A stretch of 64,000 nt of DNA from a bacterium 1xD42-87 (GTDB taxonomy: Bacteria > Bacillota > Clostridia > Lachnospirales > Lachnospiraceae): contig RAYM01000031.1 of assembly GCA_003611805.1 (NCBI GenBank), positions 24,240-88,239 of the forward strand, read 5' to 3'. Shown piece after piece: positions 51,890 to 61,180 of this stretch; position 1 is the first letter of the stretch; each line of letters begins with the position of its first letter. The notes below the pieces were generated by a model. The model did not search any database and was not told the origin of the DNA. It saw only the letters and a program-made list of their open reading frames with translations. Position numbers and translations under genes: made by a program.

Positions 51890-52750
51890 ATGTGGATCTG
51901 GCTGGTTTTATTGTACGGCGTCCTAAAGGGCGTGCGGGAGATCGTCAAGAAAAAGGCTCTGGAGAAAAACTCTACCATAGAGGTATTGTTTATGTATACT
52001 TTCCTGTCTTTTGCGATGGTTCTGCCGTCCGCCGGGGTGTCAATGGGCGTGGAGCCGCGCTTTTATTTTTACATTGCAATGAAGTCTTTCGTCATTTTCC
52101 TGGCGTGGATGTGCAGTTTCCGCGCTATCAAAAGGATGCCGATCAGTCTGTACGGCGTGCTTGACCTGTCGCGGGTGCTCTTTGCGACCATGCTGGGCGT
52201 CATTGTGCTGCAGGAGGCGCTGGGCACATTTCAGGTGGTCGGGCTGCTCTTCGTGTCGGCGGGGCTGCTTCTGTTAAAATATCACCCGAAGAGTGTGCGT
52301 GAGGCGGCAGGGAGCGCTGGAGAGTCCGTGGAGATCAGATATGTGGTGATGGCTTTTGCATCCTGCCTGTTAAACGCGGTTTCTGGTCTGCTCGACAAAA
52401 TTCTGATGAAAGATATTACCAGCTCCCAGCTCCAGTTCTGGTATCTGCTGTTCCTGACTTTGTTCTACTTGCTTTTTATTTTCATTTCCCGCACGCCCGT
52501 GAACTGGAAGAGGGCAGTCTGCAACAAGTGGGTGTGGCTTTTAAGCATGCTGATCGTCATTGCGGACAGGGCGCTCTTTGTGGCAAACGGCATGGAGGGA
52601 AGCAGGGTTACCGTGATGACGCTCCTAAAGCAGGCGGGCTGTGTAGTGACGATTCTTGCCGGCCGTTTTCTGTTTAAGGAAAAGAATACAGCGCACAAGC
52701 TGGTCTGTGCCGCCATTATCATCGCCGGAATCGTGATCGGGGTGAGATAG
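51890..52750 (+). CDS. EamA/DMT-family transporter
   Basis: A 286-residue membrane protein with about ten hydrophobic helices in two five-helix halves, the EamA layout. MPISLYGVLDLSRVLFATML and the second-half ANGMEGSRVTVMTLLKQAG carry the repeat motif. It probably exports a small metabolite; the substrate is unknown. It starts at ATG 51890 after GGCGGGAGGG. It stands alone. About 230 bp of noncoding sequence with the next promoter follow. Confidence 0.85.
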   Translation: MWIWLVLLYGVLKGVREIVKKKALEKNSTIEVLFMYTFLSFAMVLPSAGVSMGVEPRFYFYIAMKSFVIFLAWMCSFRAIKRMPISLYGVLDLSRVLFATMLGVIVLQEALGTFQVVGLLFVSAGLLLLKYHPKSVREAAGSAGESVEIRYVVMAFASCLLNAVSGLLDKILMKDITSSQLQFWYLLFLTLFYLLFIFISRTPVNWKRAVCNKWVWLLSMLIVIADRALFVANGMEGSRVTVMTLLKQAGCVVTILAGRFLFKEKNTAHKLVCAAIIIAGIVIGVR

Positions 52751-52891
52751 CGGAGACGGAACGGCGCCCCGGATTACAGCCGGCTTTGCATGTCGATGTC
52801 CTGTAATAACTTTATGTAAACTGAAATTGTGCAAAGTATGCCATAAAAACGACAATGTATGCCACAACGGCTGTAGACGCGCATACGGGTA

Positions 52892-52921
52892 TTGTCGTCG
52901 TGCGAGCCGATATGATATACT
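52892..52921 (+). promoter_or_regulatory. Candidate promoter of the second chemoreceptor
   Basis: TTGTCG and TATACT are separated by 18 bases, 63 bp before the start. The remaining 52751-52890 stretch shows nothing I can name. Confidence 0.5.
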
Positions 52922-52984
52922 AAGCCATCATGGTTTTGTATTTTTATGCATACATAATAATACGCACGTACGGGAGGGCGGAAG

Positions 52985-54469
52985 ATGGAAAACAACGGTG
53001 CATTTAGCGGGGCAAAGGCAATGAACAAGATAGCGATCGCCTGCCATACGGTGATCGTGGCGGTGTTGGAGGCCGCGTATCTGCTTGAAGTGCTGAAAGG
53101 GAGCAGGACCATAGGATATTATGCGGTGTTTTCTATGATTGCGGTTCTGCCGGTGGCGGTTGAATTTTTCCTTTACCGGCGAAAACCGGAGGATATGCGC
53201 CTGAAATATGTGATAGGCGTGATGTACAGTCTGTTTTATGTTTTCGTGGTGTTTACCACGGTGAGTATGGTGGCGTTCACTTATATCATACCGCTCTATA
53301 TGGTGCTGGTTCTCTATTCGGACGTGAAGCTTTGCGCGTGGGTGTCAGGCTTCGGTCTTGTTTCTAATCTGGTGTTTCTGGGATGGCAGGGAGCGATGGG
53401 GACCCTTGCAGGGGCGGATATGGCAAGCTATGAGATCCGGGTGGCGCTTCTGTTGCTTGTGGCGGTTTTTCTCTGCCTTTCCACAAAGACGCTGGAAAAA
53501 ATCAATACCGGAAAGTTGGAGGAACTGGATCGGGAGAAGGATAATGTTTCCGACCTGCTCGACAGGGTGATGCGGATCTCGGGGCAGATGTCCGACGGCA
53601 TTCTGGACGTGGCGGGACAGATGCGGGAACTTGGGAGCGCGGTATCGGAGACGAGAAACGCGATGCAGGAAGTTTCTTCCGGCACCAATGAGACGGCAGA
53701 GTCCGTTCAGAACCAGCTTGGGAAGACGGAAGAGATTCAGAACCACATCGGTCAGATGGCGGATGTGATGGAGACGATCACGCAGCGCATGGCGGAGACG
53801 AAGGACAGCGTGCGGCTCGGCAGGGAAAATCTGCAGACGCTGACCAGGCAGATGGAGCATTCCGAGAAGGCGGGAACCCGTGCTGTGGAGGAAATGAAGG
53901 AACTGGCGGAACATACCGCCAATATGCAGGCCATTATAGATATGATTACAAACGTGGCAAGCCAGACCAGCCTGCTTTCTTTAAATGCCAGTATTGAGGC
54001 GGCGCGCGCCGGGGAAGCAGGAAGAGGCTTTGCGGTGGTGGCATCAGAGATTTCCAATCTGGCGAACCAGACCCAGAGTGCCACGGTGGATATTACAGAC
54101 GTCATCCGCAGCGTTTCGGATAAATTGAAGGTCGCTGCCGGCACGGTGGAAGAACTGATGGAGAGTAACCGCCGGCAGAGCGAATCGGCGGTGCAGGCGG
54201 CTGACAGCTTTGAAAAGATCGCGGCGGATACAGAGCAAGTGGACGAACAGAGCAGGCGGCTTGACAACTCCGTGAAACAGCTGGCGGAGGCTAACCGGGT
54301 GATCGTGGAGAGCATTCAGACGATCTCGGCGATTATGCAGGAAGTGTCCGCGCATTCGCAGGAGACATTCCGGGTGAGCGAGAACAATACAAAGATTGTG
54401 GGAGAAGTAGACAGACTGGTGGAAGGCTTGAGCGGTCAGGCAAAGCAGCTTAACCAGAACAGAAATTGA
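52985..54469 (+). CDS. Methyl-accepting chemotaxis protein with six-helix membrane sensor
   Basis: A 494-residue chemoreceptor without an extracellular ligand domain. The first 165 residues form about six membrane helices, followed by a coiled coil and the signalling domain with tip [20 protein letters not shown] near residue 335. There is no clear HAMP domain. It probably senses a membrane or cytoplasmic cue. ATG 52985 follows GGGAGGGCGG. It differs from the chemoreceptor at 3190 in topology and is not part of a chemotaxis operon. Confidence 0.9.
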   Translation: MENNGAFSGAKAMNKIAIACHTVIVAVLEAAYLLEVLKGSRTIGYYAVFSMIAVLPVAVEFFLYRRKPEDMRLKYVIGVMYSLFYVFVVFTTVSMVAFTYIIPLYMVLVLYSDVKLCAWVSGFGLVSNLVFLGWQGAMGTLAGADMASYEIRVALLLLVAVFLCLSTKTLEKINTGKLEELDREKDNVSDLLDRVMRISGQMSDGILDVAGQMRELGSAVSETRNAMQEVSSGTNETAESVQNQLGKTEEIQNHIGQMADVMETITQRMAETKDSVRLGRENLQTLTRQMEHSEKAGTRAVEEMKELAEHTANMQAIIDMITNVASQTSLLSLNASIEAARAGEAGRGFAVVASEISNLANQTQSATVDITDVIRSVSDKLKVAAGTVEELMESNRRQSESAVQAADSFEKIAADTEQVDEQSRRLDNSVKQLAEANRVIVESIQTISAIMQEVSAHSQETFRVSENNTKIVGEVDRLVEGLSGQAKQLNQNRN

Positions 54470-54541
54470 AGTGTAACATTTTCCAACCCGTTACTTGTTC
54501 CCACGTAATTTGCAACAAGTGCAAAGTCCTGAACTGTTACA

Positions 54542-54570
54542 TTGAAACTTCAGGGAATTTAAGATATACT
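54542..54570 (+). promoter_or_regulatory. Promoter of the SPFH gene
   Basis: TTGAAA and TATACT are separated by 17 bases, 45 bp before the start. Confidence 0.75.
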
Positions 54571-54615
54571 AGATATACTGATAAGATTTGATGATAGAAA
54601 AAGGCGGAGGGTAAA

Positions 54616-55596
54616 ATGGGATTTTTAAAGAATCAGTTTTCAAGTGTTATCGAGTGGAATGAGAACGGTGCGGGCGTTTTGTTTTATAAGTTTCAGAACC
54701 AGGAGATCAAGAAGGGATCCCGGCTGATTATCCGTCCGGGGCAGGATGCGATTTTCCTGTATAACGGCAGGGTGGAAGGTATTTTCGCGGAGGACGGCGA
54801 TTACGATATCGAGTCCGACATCATCCCCTTCCTCACTACATTAAAGAGTTTCAAATTCGGTTTCAGCACGCCGCTTCGCGCGGAGGTACTCTTCATCAAC
54901 ACGAAGGAGCTCTTGGTGAAATGGGGCACGAAAAACGCGATCAATCTGCCAGCGCCCGGGCTTCCCGGCGGTATGCCGATCCGCGCTTTCGGTGCGTTTA
55001 ACTGCCGCGTGGCGGCGCATGACGTGCTGATTGAAAAGCTTGCAGGCATCCGGCAGACATATACCGTGGCGGATGTGAAAGAGCGCATCATTGCGAGTCT
55101 TGACCAGCTTCTCATGAGCTGGATCAGCAAAGAGGGCAGGGACATGTTCAACCTGCAGGCGGATGCGAGAAACATCGCCAAGGGCATTGAAGGTGAACTG
55201 GACTCGGATATGCGGACGCTCGGCATCGCCATTTCGGGCTTTACGATTGAGAGCTTCTCATACCCGGAAGAGATTCGGAAAATGCAGGAGAAGGCTGCGG
55301 CGCAGTCCATGGTGGGCGACATGAACAAGTACACCCAGATGGCTGCAGCGGATTCTATGGGCAAAGGCGGCGGAGGCGGTGCGGGCATGGCATCAGACAT
55401 GGTCGGTCTGCAGATGGGCATGGCGATCGGTCAGCAGATGGTGAACCAGATGAATATGGGCGGTCAGAATGGGGCGCCTCGGATGCAGGGACAGCCTGCG
55501 GCACAGGGTGGACAGGGACCGAAATTCTGCCCGAACTGCGGCACGCCGACTACGGGCAGTAAGTTTTGCGGCAACTGCGGCACGCAGCTTTTATGA
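54616..55596 (+). CDS. SPFH-domain protein with C-terminal zinc ribbon (YdjI/virion-core-like)
   Basis: A 326-residue protein. Residues 1-215 form an SPFH-like domain (GSRLIIRPGQDAIFLYNGRV, then AFGAFNCRVAAHDVLIEKL). A Gly/Met/Gln-rich linker follows, and the end is a zinc ribbon, CPNCGTPTTGSKFCGNCG. This layout matches the YdjI/'virion core protein' group. Relatives work with phage-shock-like membrane stress systems, but none is visible here. ATG 54616 follows GGCGGAGGG. It has its own promoter. The role is inferred. Confidence 0.85.
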   Translation: MGFLKNQFSSVIEWNENGAGVLFYKFQNQEIKKGSRLIIRPGQDAIFLYNGRVEGIFAEDGDYDIESDIIPFLTTLKSFKFGFSTPLRAEVLFINTKELLVKWGTKNAINLPAPGLPGGMPIRAFGAFNCRVAAHDVLIEKLAGIRQTYTVADVKERIIASLDQLLMSWISKEGRDMFNLQADARNIAKGIEGELDSDMRTLGIAISGFTIESFSYPEEIRKMQEKAAAQSMVGDMNKYTQMAAADSMGKGGGGGAGMASDMVGLQMGMAIGQQMVNQMNMGGQNGAPRMQGQPAAQGGQGPKFCPNCGTPTTGSKFCGNCGTQLL

Positions 55597-55736
55597 GTCT
55601 GTAAAGAGATATTTTCAGCCGCTGGCGGTGGATGAGACAGGATTGTGCATGATATGTTTCCGGCTGCAGGAAAGACATAGGATATAAAGTCGGATAAACA
55701 TATGGAGAGATTGAGAAGTTGAGGACAATATAGAGT

Positions 55737-58142
55737 ATGAGTATATACGATACTTTGAACGAGAGGCAGCGGCAGGCGGTCATGCAGACCGAAGGCCCTG
55801 TCCTGATTTTGGCGGGTGCGGGTTCCGGTAAGACAAGGGTTTTGACGCATAGGGTGGCATACCTGATTGACAGGGCGGGTGTGGCGCCCTATCACATTTT
55901 GGCGATCACCTTCACCAACAAGGCGGCGGGAGAGATGCGGGAACGTGTGGATAAGATTGTGGGTTTTGGCGCGGAGCAGATCTGGGTGTCCACTTTCCAC
56001 TCCACCTGTGTGCGTATTCTGCGCCGCTACATAGACCGCCTCGGGTACGACAATCATTTTACGATTTATGATACCGACGACCAGAAGGGCATTATGAAGG
56101 AAGTCTGCAAGAAACTGCAGATCGACACGAAGATGCTAAAGGAGCGCACCATTATGAGTGCCATCTCTTCCGCAAAGGATGAGCTGATAGACCCGCAGGA
56201 GTACGAGATGCAGAACGGGTTCGACTACAACGGTGGCAAGATTGCCAAAGCCTACCGGGAGTATCAGGCGACTTTAAAGAAAAATAATGCGTTGGATTTT
56301 GATGATCTCATTATGAAGACGGTGGAGCTTTTCAAGGCGGATGCCGAGGTGCTGAAATCTTATCAGGACAGGTTCCGCTATATTATGGTGGACGAGTATC
56401 AGGACACCAACACCGCCCAGTTTGAGCTGATCAGACTTCTGGCGGCGGGGCACAGGAATCTGTGTGTGGTGGGCGACGACGATCAGTCTATCTATAAGTT
56501 CAGGGGAGCCAATATCCGCAACATTCTGGATTTTGAGAAAGTTTACCCGGACGCCTTTGTGGTCAGGCTGGAACAGAATTATCGTTCCACCCAGATGGTG
56601 CTTGACGCCGCCAACGCGGTGATAAAAAATAACACGAGGCGCAAGGAAAAGGCGCTCTGGACGGATCAGGGGGAGGGCGCGCGCATCGGTTTCCGGCAGT
56701 TTGACACTGCCTATGAGGAGGCGGAATACATCGCCGGGGACGTGGCGAGAAAGAAGAGAAAGGGACAATTCTCTTACGGAGAATGCGCCGTGCTCTACCG
56801 CACCAACGCGCAGGCACGTCTTTTGGAAGAGCGTTTTATCATGGAGGGTATTCCCTACGATGTGGTCGGCGGCACGAACTTTTATTCCAGACGGGAGATC
56901 AAGGATGTGCTCGCTTACCTGAAAACCATCGACAACGGTAGGGATGACGTGGCGGTGAAGCGCATTATCAACGTGCCAAGACGCGGCATCGGCGCGGCTA
57001 CCATTGTGCGGGTGCAGGAATACGCTGATGAGAGAAATATCAGTTTCTTTGATGCGCTCACGGAGGCGGACCAAATTGTGACGATCGGCAGAAGTGCGGG
57101 AAAACTCAAGCCCTTCGTGACCATGATACAGAGCTTCCGCAGCAAACAGGAGTTTTACAGTCTGGAAGAGCTGGTGAAGGATGTGCTTGACCTGACGGGA
57201 TATTTGAAGGAGCTGGAGGAGTCCGACGAGGAGGACGCGGCGGAACGCGTGGAGAATATCGAGGAACTGGTCAGCAAAGTGGTGGCATATGAGGAAGAAA
57301 GCGACGAGCCTTCGCTGAGCGGATTTCTGGAAGAGGTTGCTCTGGTGGCGGATATCGACCGGGTGGATGGTGACGGCGACCGGGTGCTTTTGATGACCCT
57401 GCACAGCGCGAAGGGGCTCGAGTTTGGGCATGTCTATCTGGCGGGCATGGAGGACGGCGTATTTCCAAGCTACATGACGATCACCTCGGACGATCCCATG
57501 GAGATCGAGGAGGAGAGACGGCTTGCCTATGTAGGGATCACCAGAGCCAAGGAGGAGCTGACGCTCACATACGCGAAGCAGCGCATGATCAGAGGCGAGA
57601 CACAGTACAATCCTGTCAGCCGTTTTGTGCGGGAAATTCCGCCTATGCTCCTGGATGGCACGCCCGCACCTGTAAAGAAACGGATGGATGAAGTCTATGA
57701 GGAGGACTCCCAGGAGAGAAGCCTTCTGCGGACGAAACCATACGGGACGGCAAAGTCTTACGCGGAGCCGGTAAAGCCTTATGGTGCGGCGGTAAAGCCT
57801 TACATGGAACCGGTCAAGCCCTATGCGTCAGCGCCGGGGGCGTACACTGAGAGAAAGAAGGCTTACGCGGCGCCGAAGAAGCGCGGTGCAGTGAAAGCGC
57901 CGGTTACGGTGGGCGGCAATCCCTTTGGATCGGGGAACGCTTCATCTGGCAAAGCGGCAGAGCCCGCGGTTCCCGGAAGGATCGGTTACGGGGAAGGGGA
58001 CAGAGTGCGCCATGCACGCTATGGTGAGGGCACGGTCTTAAAAATTGAACCCGGACCAAGAGACTCTCAGGTGACGGTGGTTTTCGACGAGGCGGGACAG
58101 AAGATCATGTACGCGGGATTTGCCAAGCTGCAGAAGGTCTGA
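55737..58142 (+). CDS. pcrA: ATP-dependent DNA helicase PcrA/UvrD with KPY-repeat tail
   Basis: An 801-residue superfamily 1 helicase that unwinds 3'-5' in repair and replication. Motifs: GAGSGKT (Walker A) near residue 30, DEYQDTN, GDDDQSIYKFRGA, QNYRST, TLHSAKGLEF and VGITRAKEEL. The C-terminus (about residues 675-725) has an unusual low-complexity stretch of KPYGTAKSYAEPVKPYGA-like units before the Tudor-like end RVRHARYGEGTV that contacts RNA polymerase in PcrA. It is longer than typical PcrA (about 730-750). ATG 55737 follows TTGAGGACA. Confidence 0.95.
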   Translation: MSIYDTLNERQRQAVMQTEGPVLILAGAGSGKTRVLTHRVAYLIDRAGVAPYHILAITFTNKAAGEMRERVDKIVGFGAEQIWVSTFHSTCVRILRRYIDRLGYDNHFTIYDTDDQKGIMKEVCKKLQIDTKMLKERTIMSAISSAKDELIDPQEYEMQNGFDYNGGKIAKAYREYQATLKKNNALDFDDLIMKTVELFKADAEVLKSYQDRFRYIMVDEYQDTNTAQFELIRLLAAGHRNLCVVGDDDQSIYKFRGANIRNILDFEKVYPDAFVVRLEQNYRSTQMVLDAANAVIKNNTRRKEKALWTDQGEGARIGFRQFDTAYEEAEYIAGDVARKKRKGQFSYGECAVLYRTNAQARLLEERFIMEGIPYDVVGGTNFYSRREIKDVLAYLKTIDNGRDDVAVKRIINVPRRGIGAATIVRVQEYADERNISFFDALTEADQIVTIGRSAGKLKPFVTMIQSFRSKQEFYSLEELVKDVLDLTGYLKELEESDEEDAAERVENIEELVSKVVAYEEESDEPSLSGFLEEVALVADIDRVDGDGDRVLLMTLHSAKGLEFGHVYLAGMEDGVFPSYMTITSDDPMEIEEERRLAYVGITRAKEELTLTYAKQRMIRGETQYNPVSRFVREIPPMLLDGTPAPVKKRMDEVYEEDSQERSLLRTKPYGTAKSYAEPVKPYGAAVKPYMEPVKPYASAPGAYTERKKAYAAPKKRGAVKAPVTVGGNPFGSGNASSGKAAEPAVPGRIGYGEGDRVRHARYGEGTVLKIEPGPRDSQVTVVFDEAGQKIMYAGFAKLQKV

Positions 58143-58180
58143 ACCCGGCGGTTCTTGTCAGGACGTCGTAAATAGTTTTT

Positions 58181-58209
58181 TTGCCTCCATGGCATAAAAT
58201 TGGTATAAT
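58181..58209 (+). promoter_or_regulatory. Promoter upstream of the small acidic membrane protein
   Basis: TTGCCT and TATAAT are separated by 17 bases. Another TATACT-like -10 and a TTGACA occur further on (58257 and 58310), so the 228-bp leader region may have several starts. Confidence 0.6.
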
Positions 58210-58370
58210 TTTCATAAAATTAGATATTCACATATAGTAAAATCTGAAAAGACGTGGTATACTATACGGGATGGCAATGTTCAGAACGGACCGAAGCATA
58301 GACAGTTCGTTGACAATTTGCACGGTGTATGCGTTGCAGTCACAATCTATGGGAAAGAGAGGGCTACAGG

Positions 58371-58646
58371 ATGAGCAAGAAGGAGATTTTGAATAAATTG
58401 GATGAGATCATGGACAATGCGGGTGTGAATGAGCTTCTCGGCAGGAAACATGAGGAAGAGAAGAAAAACAGTATTTTATGGATATTTGCCGTGATCGGCG
58501 CTGTTGCGGCGGTGGCTGCGATAGCGTATGCCGTGTACCGTTACCTGACGCCCGATTATCTGGAAGATTTTGAGGACGACTTCGATGATGATTTCGATGA
58601 CGATTTTTTCGAGGATGAGGATGACGACGAGGACACGGGCGTATAA
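58371..58646 (+). CDS. Small membrane protein with acidic tail
   Basis: A 91-residue protein. A charged helix (residues 1-32) is followed by one membrane helix (about 34-58) and a C-terminal tail made almost entirely of Asp, Glu and Phe (EDDFDDDFDDDFFEDEDDDE). The strongly acidic tail may bind cations or a basic partner. I recall similar short proteins in Lachnospiraceae without a known function. ATG 58371 follows AAAGAGAGGG. Confidence 0.7.
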   Translation: MSKKEILNKLDEIMDNAGVNELLGRKHEEEKKNSILWIFAVIGAVAAVAAIAYAVYRYLTPDYLEDFEDDFDDDFDDDFFEDEDDDEDTGV

Positions 58647-58789
58647 AATGTTTCGTTGAGGAAATGACAGGACCGGCGGGAGATAAAAGTTTCCCGGCGG
58701 TCTTATCTTTGTGTGCGAATGAGAATTGCGAAGCATTTCGAGTCTGCTTATGCGCGCACGTGCAGGCAGAGTCAGAAACGGAGAACAGT

Positions 58790-60436
58790 ATGAAAAAAGG
58801 TCAGATCATAGAGGGCGTAGTAGAGCGCGTGGATTTTCCAAATAAGGGGATCGTAGTCTGCAGGGAGGGCGTCTGCATCGTGAAAAACGCCCTGCCGGGG
58901 CAGAAGGTGCGGGCTGCCGTCAACAAGGCGAGAAACGGGAGATATGAGGGAAGGCTTGTGGAGGTGCTGGAGCCTTCTCCTTTGGAGACGGAGAGTCCCT
59001 GCCCCCATTTCGGGAGCTGCGGCGGCTGTACCTATCTGTCTTTTCCTTATGAGGAGAGTCTGAAAATCAAAGAAGGGCAGGTGAGGCGTCTGCTTGCGCC
59101 TGTGCTGGAAAAGCAGGAAGGAGAATGCCTGTTTGAGGCGGCAAAAGGATCTCCCGCGATTTTCGGCTATCGGAATAAGATGGAGTTTACTTTCGGGGAT
59201 GAGGTGAAGGACGGACCGCTTTCTCTTGGAATGCACAAACGGGGAAGCTTTTATGATATCGTGTCCGTGACAGACTGCCAGATTGTGGAGGAAGATTACC
59301 GAAAAATTCTGCGCTGTGTCAGGGATTATTTTGAGGAAATGCAGGAGCAGGGGCTGGATGTGTCCTTCTATCACAGACTGCGGCATACGGGGTATCTGCG
59401 GCATCTTGTGGTGCGCAGGGCATCGAAGACCGGGGAGATTCTGGCGGCGCTGGTGACCACGAGTCAGGTGCCCGGGCGGCGGGAGACAGGCGGGATCGAA
59501 AAAGAGATTCTGGAAGGATTGCAGGAGCGGCTTCGGGCGCTGCCTCTTGATGGCGAGATCGTGGGTATCTTGCATGTGAGAAACGATTCCGCGGCGGATG
59601 TGGTGCAGAGCGACAAGACTACGGTTTTGTATGGCAGGGATTATTTTTATGAAGAACTTCTGGGGCTTCGCTTTAAAATTTCGCTGTTTTCCTTTTTCCA
59701 GACCAACAGTCTCGGGGCGGAACTGCTTTACAGTACGGCGCGGGAATATATATCCGACTATGTATTGACGTCGAAAAAAACTGCGGATGAAGCGGCGGAA
59801 CAGATGACCTCTGAGGCATTAAAGGGAATGTCGGACGAAACGGCAGAGGAAACGACATCCGGGTGTACAGGAAGAAAAATTGTGTACGATCTCTACAGCG
59901 GCACGGGCACCATTGCCCAGCTCATGGCGCCCGTGGCAAAGAAAGTGATCGGAGTGGAGATCGTGGAGGAAGCCGTGGAGGCGGCGTGGAAGAATGCGGA
60001 ATTAAATGATTTACATAACTGTGAATTTATTGCCGGGGATGTGCTGAAAGTGCTGGATGGGATTGCGGAGAAGCCGGATGTGATTATTCTGGATCCGCCC
60101 CGGGACGGCGTGCACCCGAAGGCTCTTACGAAGATCATAGATTACGGGGTGGAACATATTCTGTATATTTCCTGCAAGGCGAGCAGTCTGGCGCGGGATC
60201 TGGAGATCTTTTTGGCGAGGGGATACAGGGCGGAAAGGTGCGTGGCGATTGATCAGTTTCCTTGGACGGCGGGGGTGGAGACGTGCGTCCTTTTGTCGCG
60301 TAAAAAATCAAGTGGCAAATCCACTAAGATTGAGATAGAAATTGACCTAAGCGAAGCAGATAGGCGAGAGTGCATCGGCACAGCAACTTATCAGGAAATA
60401 AAGTTCCCAACTGTCCACCAGAGAAAGAGAGGATGA
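58790..60436 (+). CDS. rlmD: 23S rRNA (uracil-C5)-methyltransferase, RlmD/RumA family, with damaged C-terminus
   Basis: A 548-residue RNA methylase. A TRAM domain (residues 1-60) is followed by iron-sulfur cysteines CPHFGSCGGC, the SAM motif DLYSGTGTIAQ, LDPPRDGVHPK and the catalytic cysteine in YISCKASS. An insertion (about residues 325-360) precedes the SAM motif. The last 45 residues continue as KIEIEIDLSEADR, TYQEIK and then FPTVHQRKRG. Relatives in Lachnospiraceae carry a longer tail here that ends REALEYFGMI. That ending is found just downstream in another frame, so the tail has an internal deletion and a frameshift. The catalytic core is intact. ATG 58790 has a weak CGGAG site. Confidence 0.88.
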   Translation: MKKGQIIEGVVERVDFPNKGIVVCREGVCIVKNALPGQKVRAAVNKARNGRYEGRLVEVLEPSPLETESPCPHFGSCGGCTYLSFPYEESLKIKEGQVRRLLAPVLEKQEGECLFEAAKGSPAIFGYRNKMEFTFGDEVKDGPLSLGMHKRGSFYDIVSVTDCQIVEEDYRKILRCVRDYFEEMQEQGLDVSFYHRLRHTGYLRHLVVRRASKTGEILAALVTTSQVPGRRETGGIEKEILEGLQERLRALPLDGEIVGILHVRNDSAADVVQSDKTTVLYGRDYFYEELLGLRFKISLFSFFQTNSLGAELLYSTAREYISDYVLTSKKTADEAAEQMTSEALKGMSDETAEETTSGCTGRKIVYDLYSGTGTIAQLMAPVAKKVIGVEIVEEAVEAAWKNAELNDLHNCEFIAGDVLKVLDGIAEKPDVIILDPPRDGVHPKALTKIIDYGVEHILYISCKASSLARDLEIFLARGYRAERCVAIDQFPWTAGVETCVLLSRKKSSGKSTKIEIEIDLSEADRRECIGTATYQEIKFPTVHQRKRG

Positions 60437-60480
60437 TTAGAGAAGCACTGGAATATTTTGGAATGATAAATAAAGAGTAA
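60403..60480 (+). pseudogene. Frameshifted remnant of the RlmD C-terminal tail
   Basis: From 60403 the second frame reads VPNCPPEKERMIREALEYFG, then MINKE and TAA at 60478. This is the expected end of the RlmD-type tail in related bacteria, but out of frame with the gene that now stops at 60436. It marks the edge of the AT-rich region. Confidence 0.65.
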
Positions 60481-60485
60481 GTAGT

Positions 60486-60517
60486 AAACTCCCTGAATGG
60501 ATAGGTTCAGGGAGTTT
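60486..60517. terminator. Perfect inverted repeat at the island edge
   Basis: AAACTCCCTGAA and TTCAGGGAGTTT pair over 12 bases with an 8-base loop. The stop codon of the minus-strand gene lies inside the stem. It may end transcription from both sides; the T tract is weak. Confidence 0.6.
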
Positions 60518-61166
60518 CAGTATGTTTGATTTCTTCTATTTGGAAATGAGGTATGGATGAAATGGTTTTGCAAAAAGCCCATATTTTATATGAATGAATA
60601 TCACCATATTTATCGTTGCAGTTCATCTTCATTTTAAAACAGCAATTATCTTCTGTAAGAGCAGGATTGCCCAAATAGATAGTAGCTTTATCATTTGCCT
60701 GAATTGTATCAAGATGAATGGCTGATTTTTTGTCCCACAAATCTTCTTTGCTGTTTGAGAGGATTTTCACATCAAATAATACAATATCGTTAGCGATATT
60801 TTCTGAAATATTTTCTATATCTAATTGCATTTTTTGTATGTTTCCCTGACTTCCAACATGTCTTAATCTGAATCTTGGCATATTGCTTTCATGTTCTCTT
60901 TGCTCCAATAGTTCAGCTCTTTTGTCTGATTCCTGCTTGATGATTTGATTTTGATATAAGGATAAGGCACCCAAAATGACTGTTCCTAAAAATGCAAGAA
61001 TTGAACCATAGTAACTCAATAATTCTCCTGCAGACCATTCAGCAACAAAAAAGTCAATGTTTGAATGAAGTTTAAACAGAATATGTATGATTAAGGGTAC
61101 TCCAAAGATAACCATAAAAATAATGAATGTAATTAGCTTTTTATGTTTTTTCATCCAATCAAACAC
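60507..61166 (-). CDS. Two-helix membrane protein of unknown function, low-GC island
   Basis: A 219-residue protein. Two membrane helices (about residues 10-32 and 50-68) precede a cytoplasmic domain of mixed beta character (about residues 95-215). The pattern LLSYYGSILAFLGTVILGAL is seen in many unassigned Firmicutes membrane proteins of accessory regions. The start is GTG 61166 after GGGGAG. It lies 14 bp behind the gene that starts at 62218 on the same strand, so both form a two-gene unit. A defence role is possible from context but unsupported. Codon use is clearly more AT-rich than in genes before 60400. Confidence 0.7.
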   Translation of the reverse strand: MFDWMKKHKKLITFIIFMVIFGVPLIIHILFKLHSNIDFFVAEWSAGELLSYYGSILAFLGTVILGALSLYQNQIIKQESDKRAELLEQREHESNMPRFRLRHVGSQGNIQKMQLDIENISENIANDIVLFDVKILSNSKEDLWDKKSAIHLDTIQANDKATIYLGNPALTEDNCCFKMKMNCNDKYGDIHSYKIWAFCKTISSIPHFQIEEIKHTETP

Positions 61167-61180
61167 AATAAATCTCCCCT

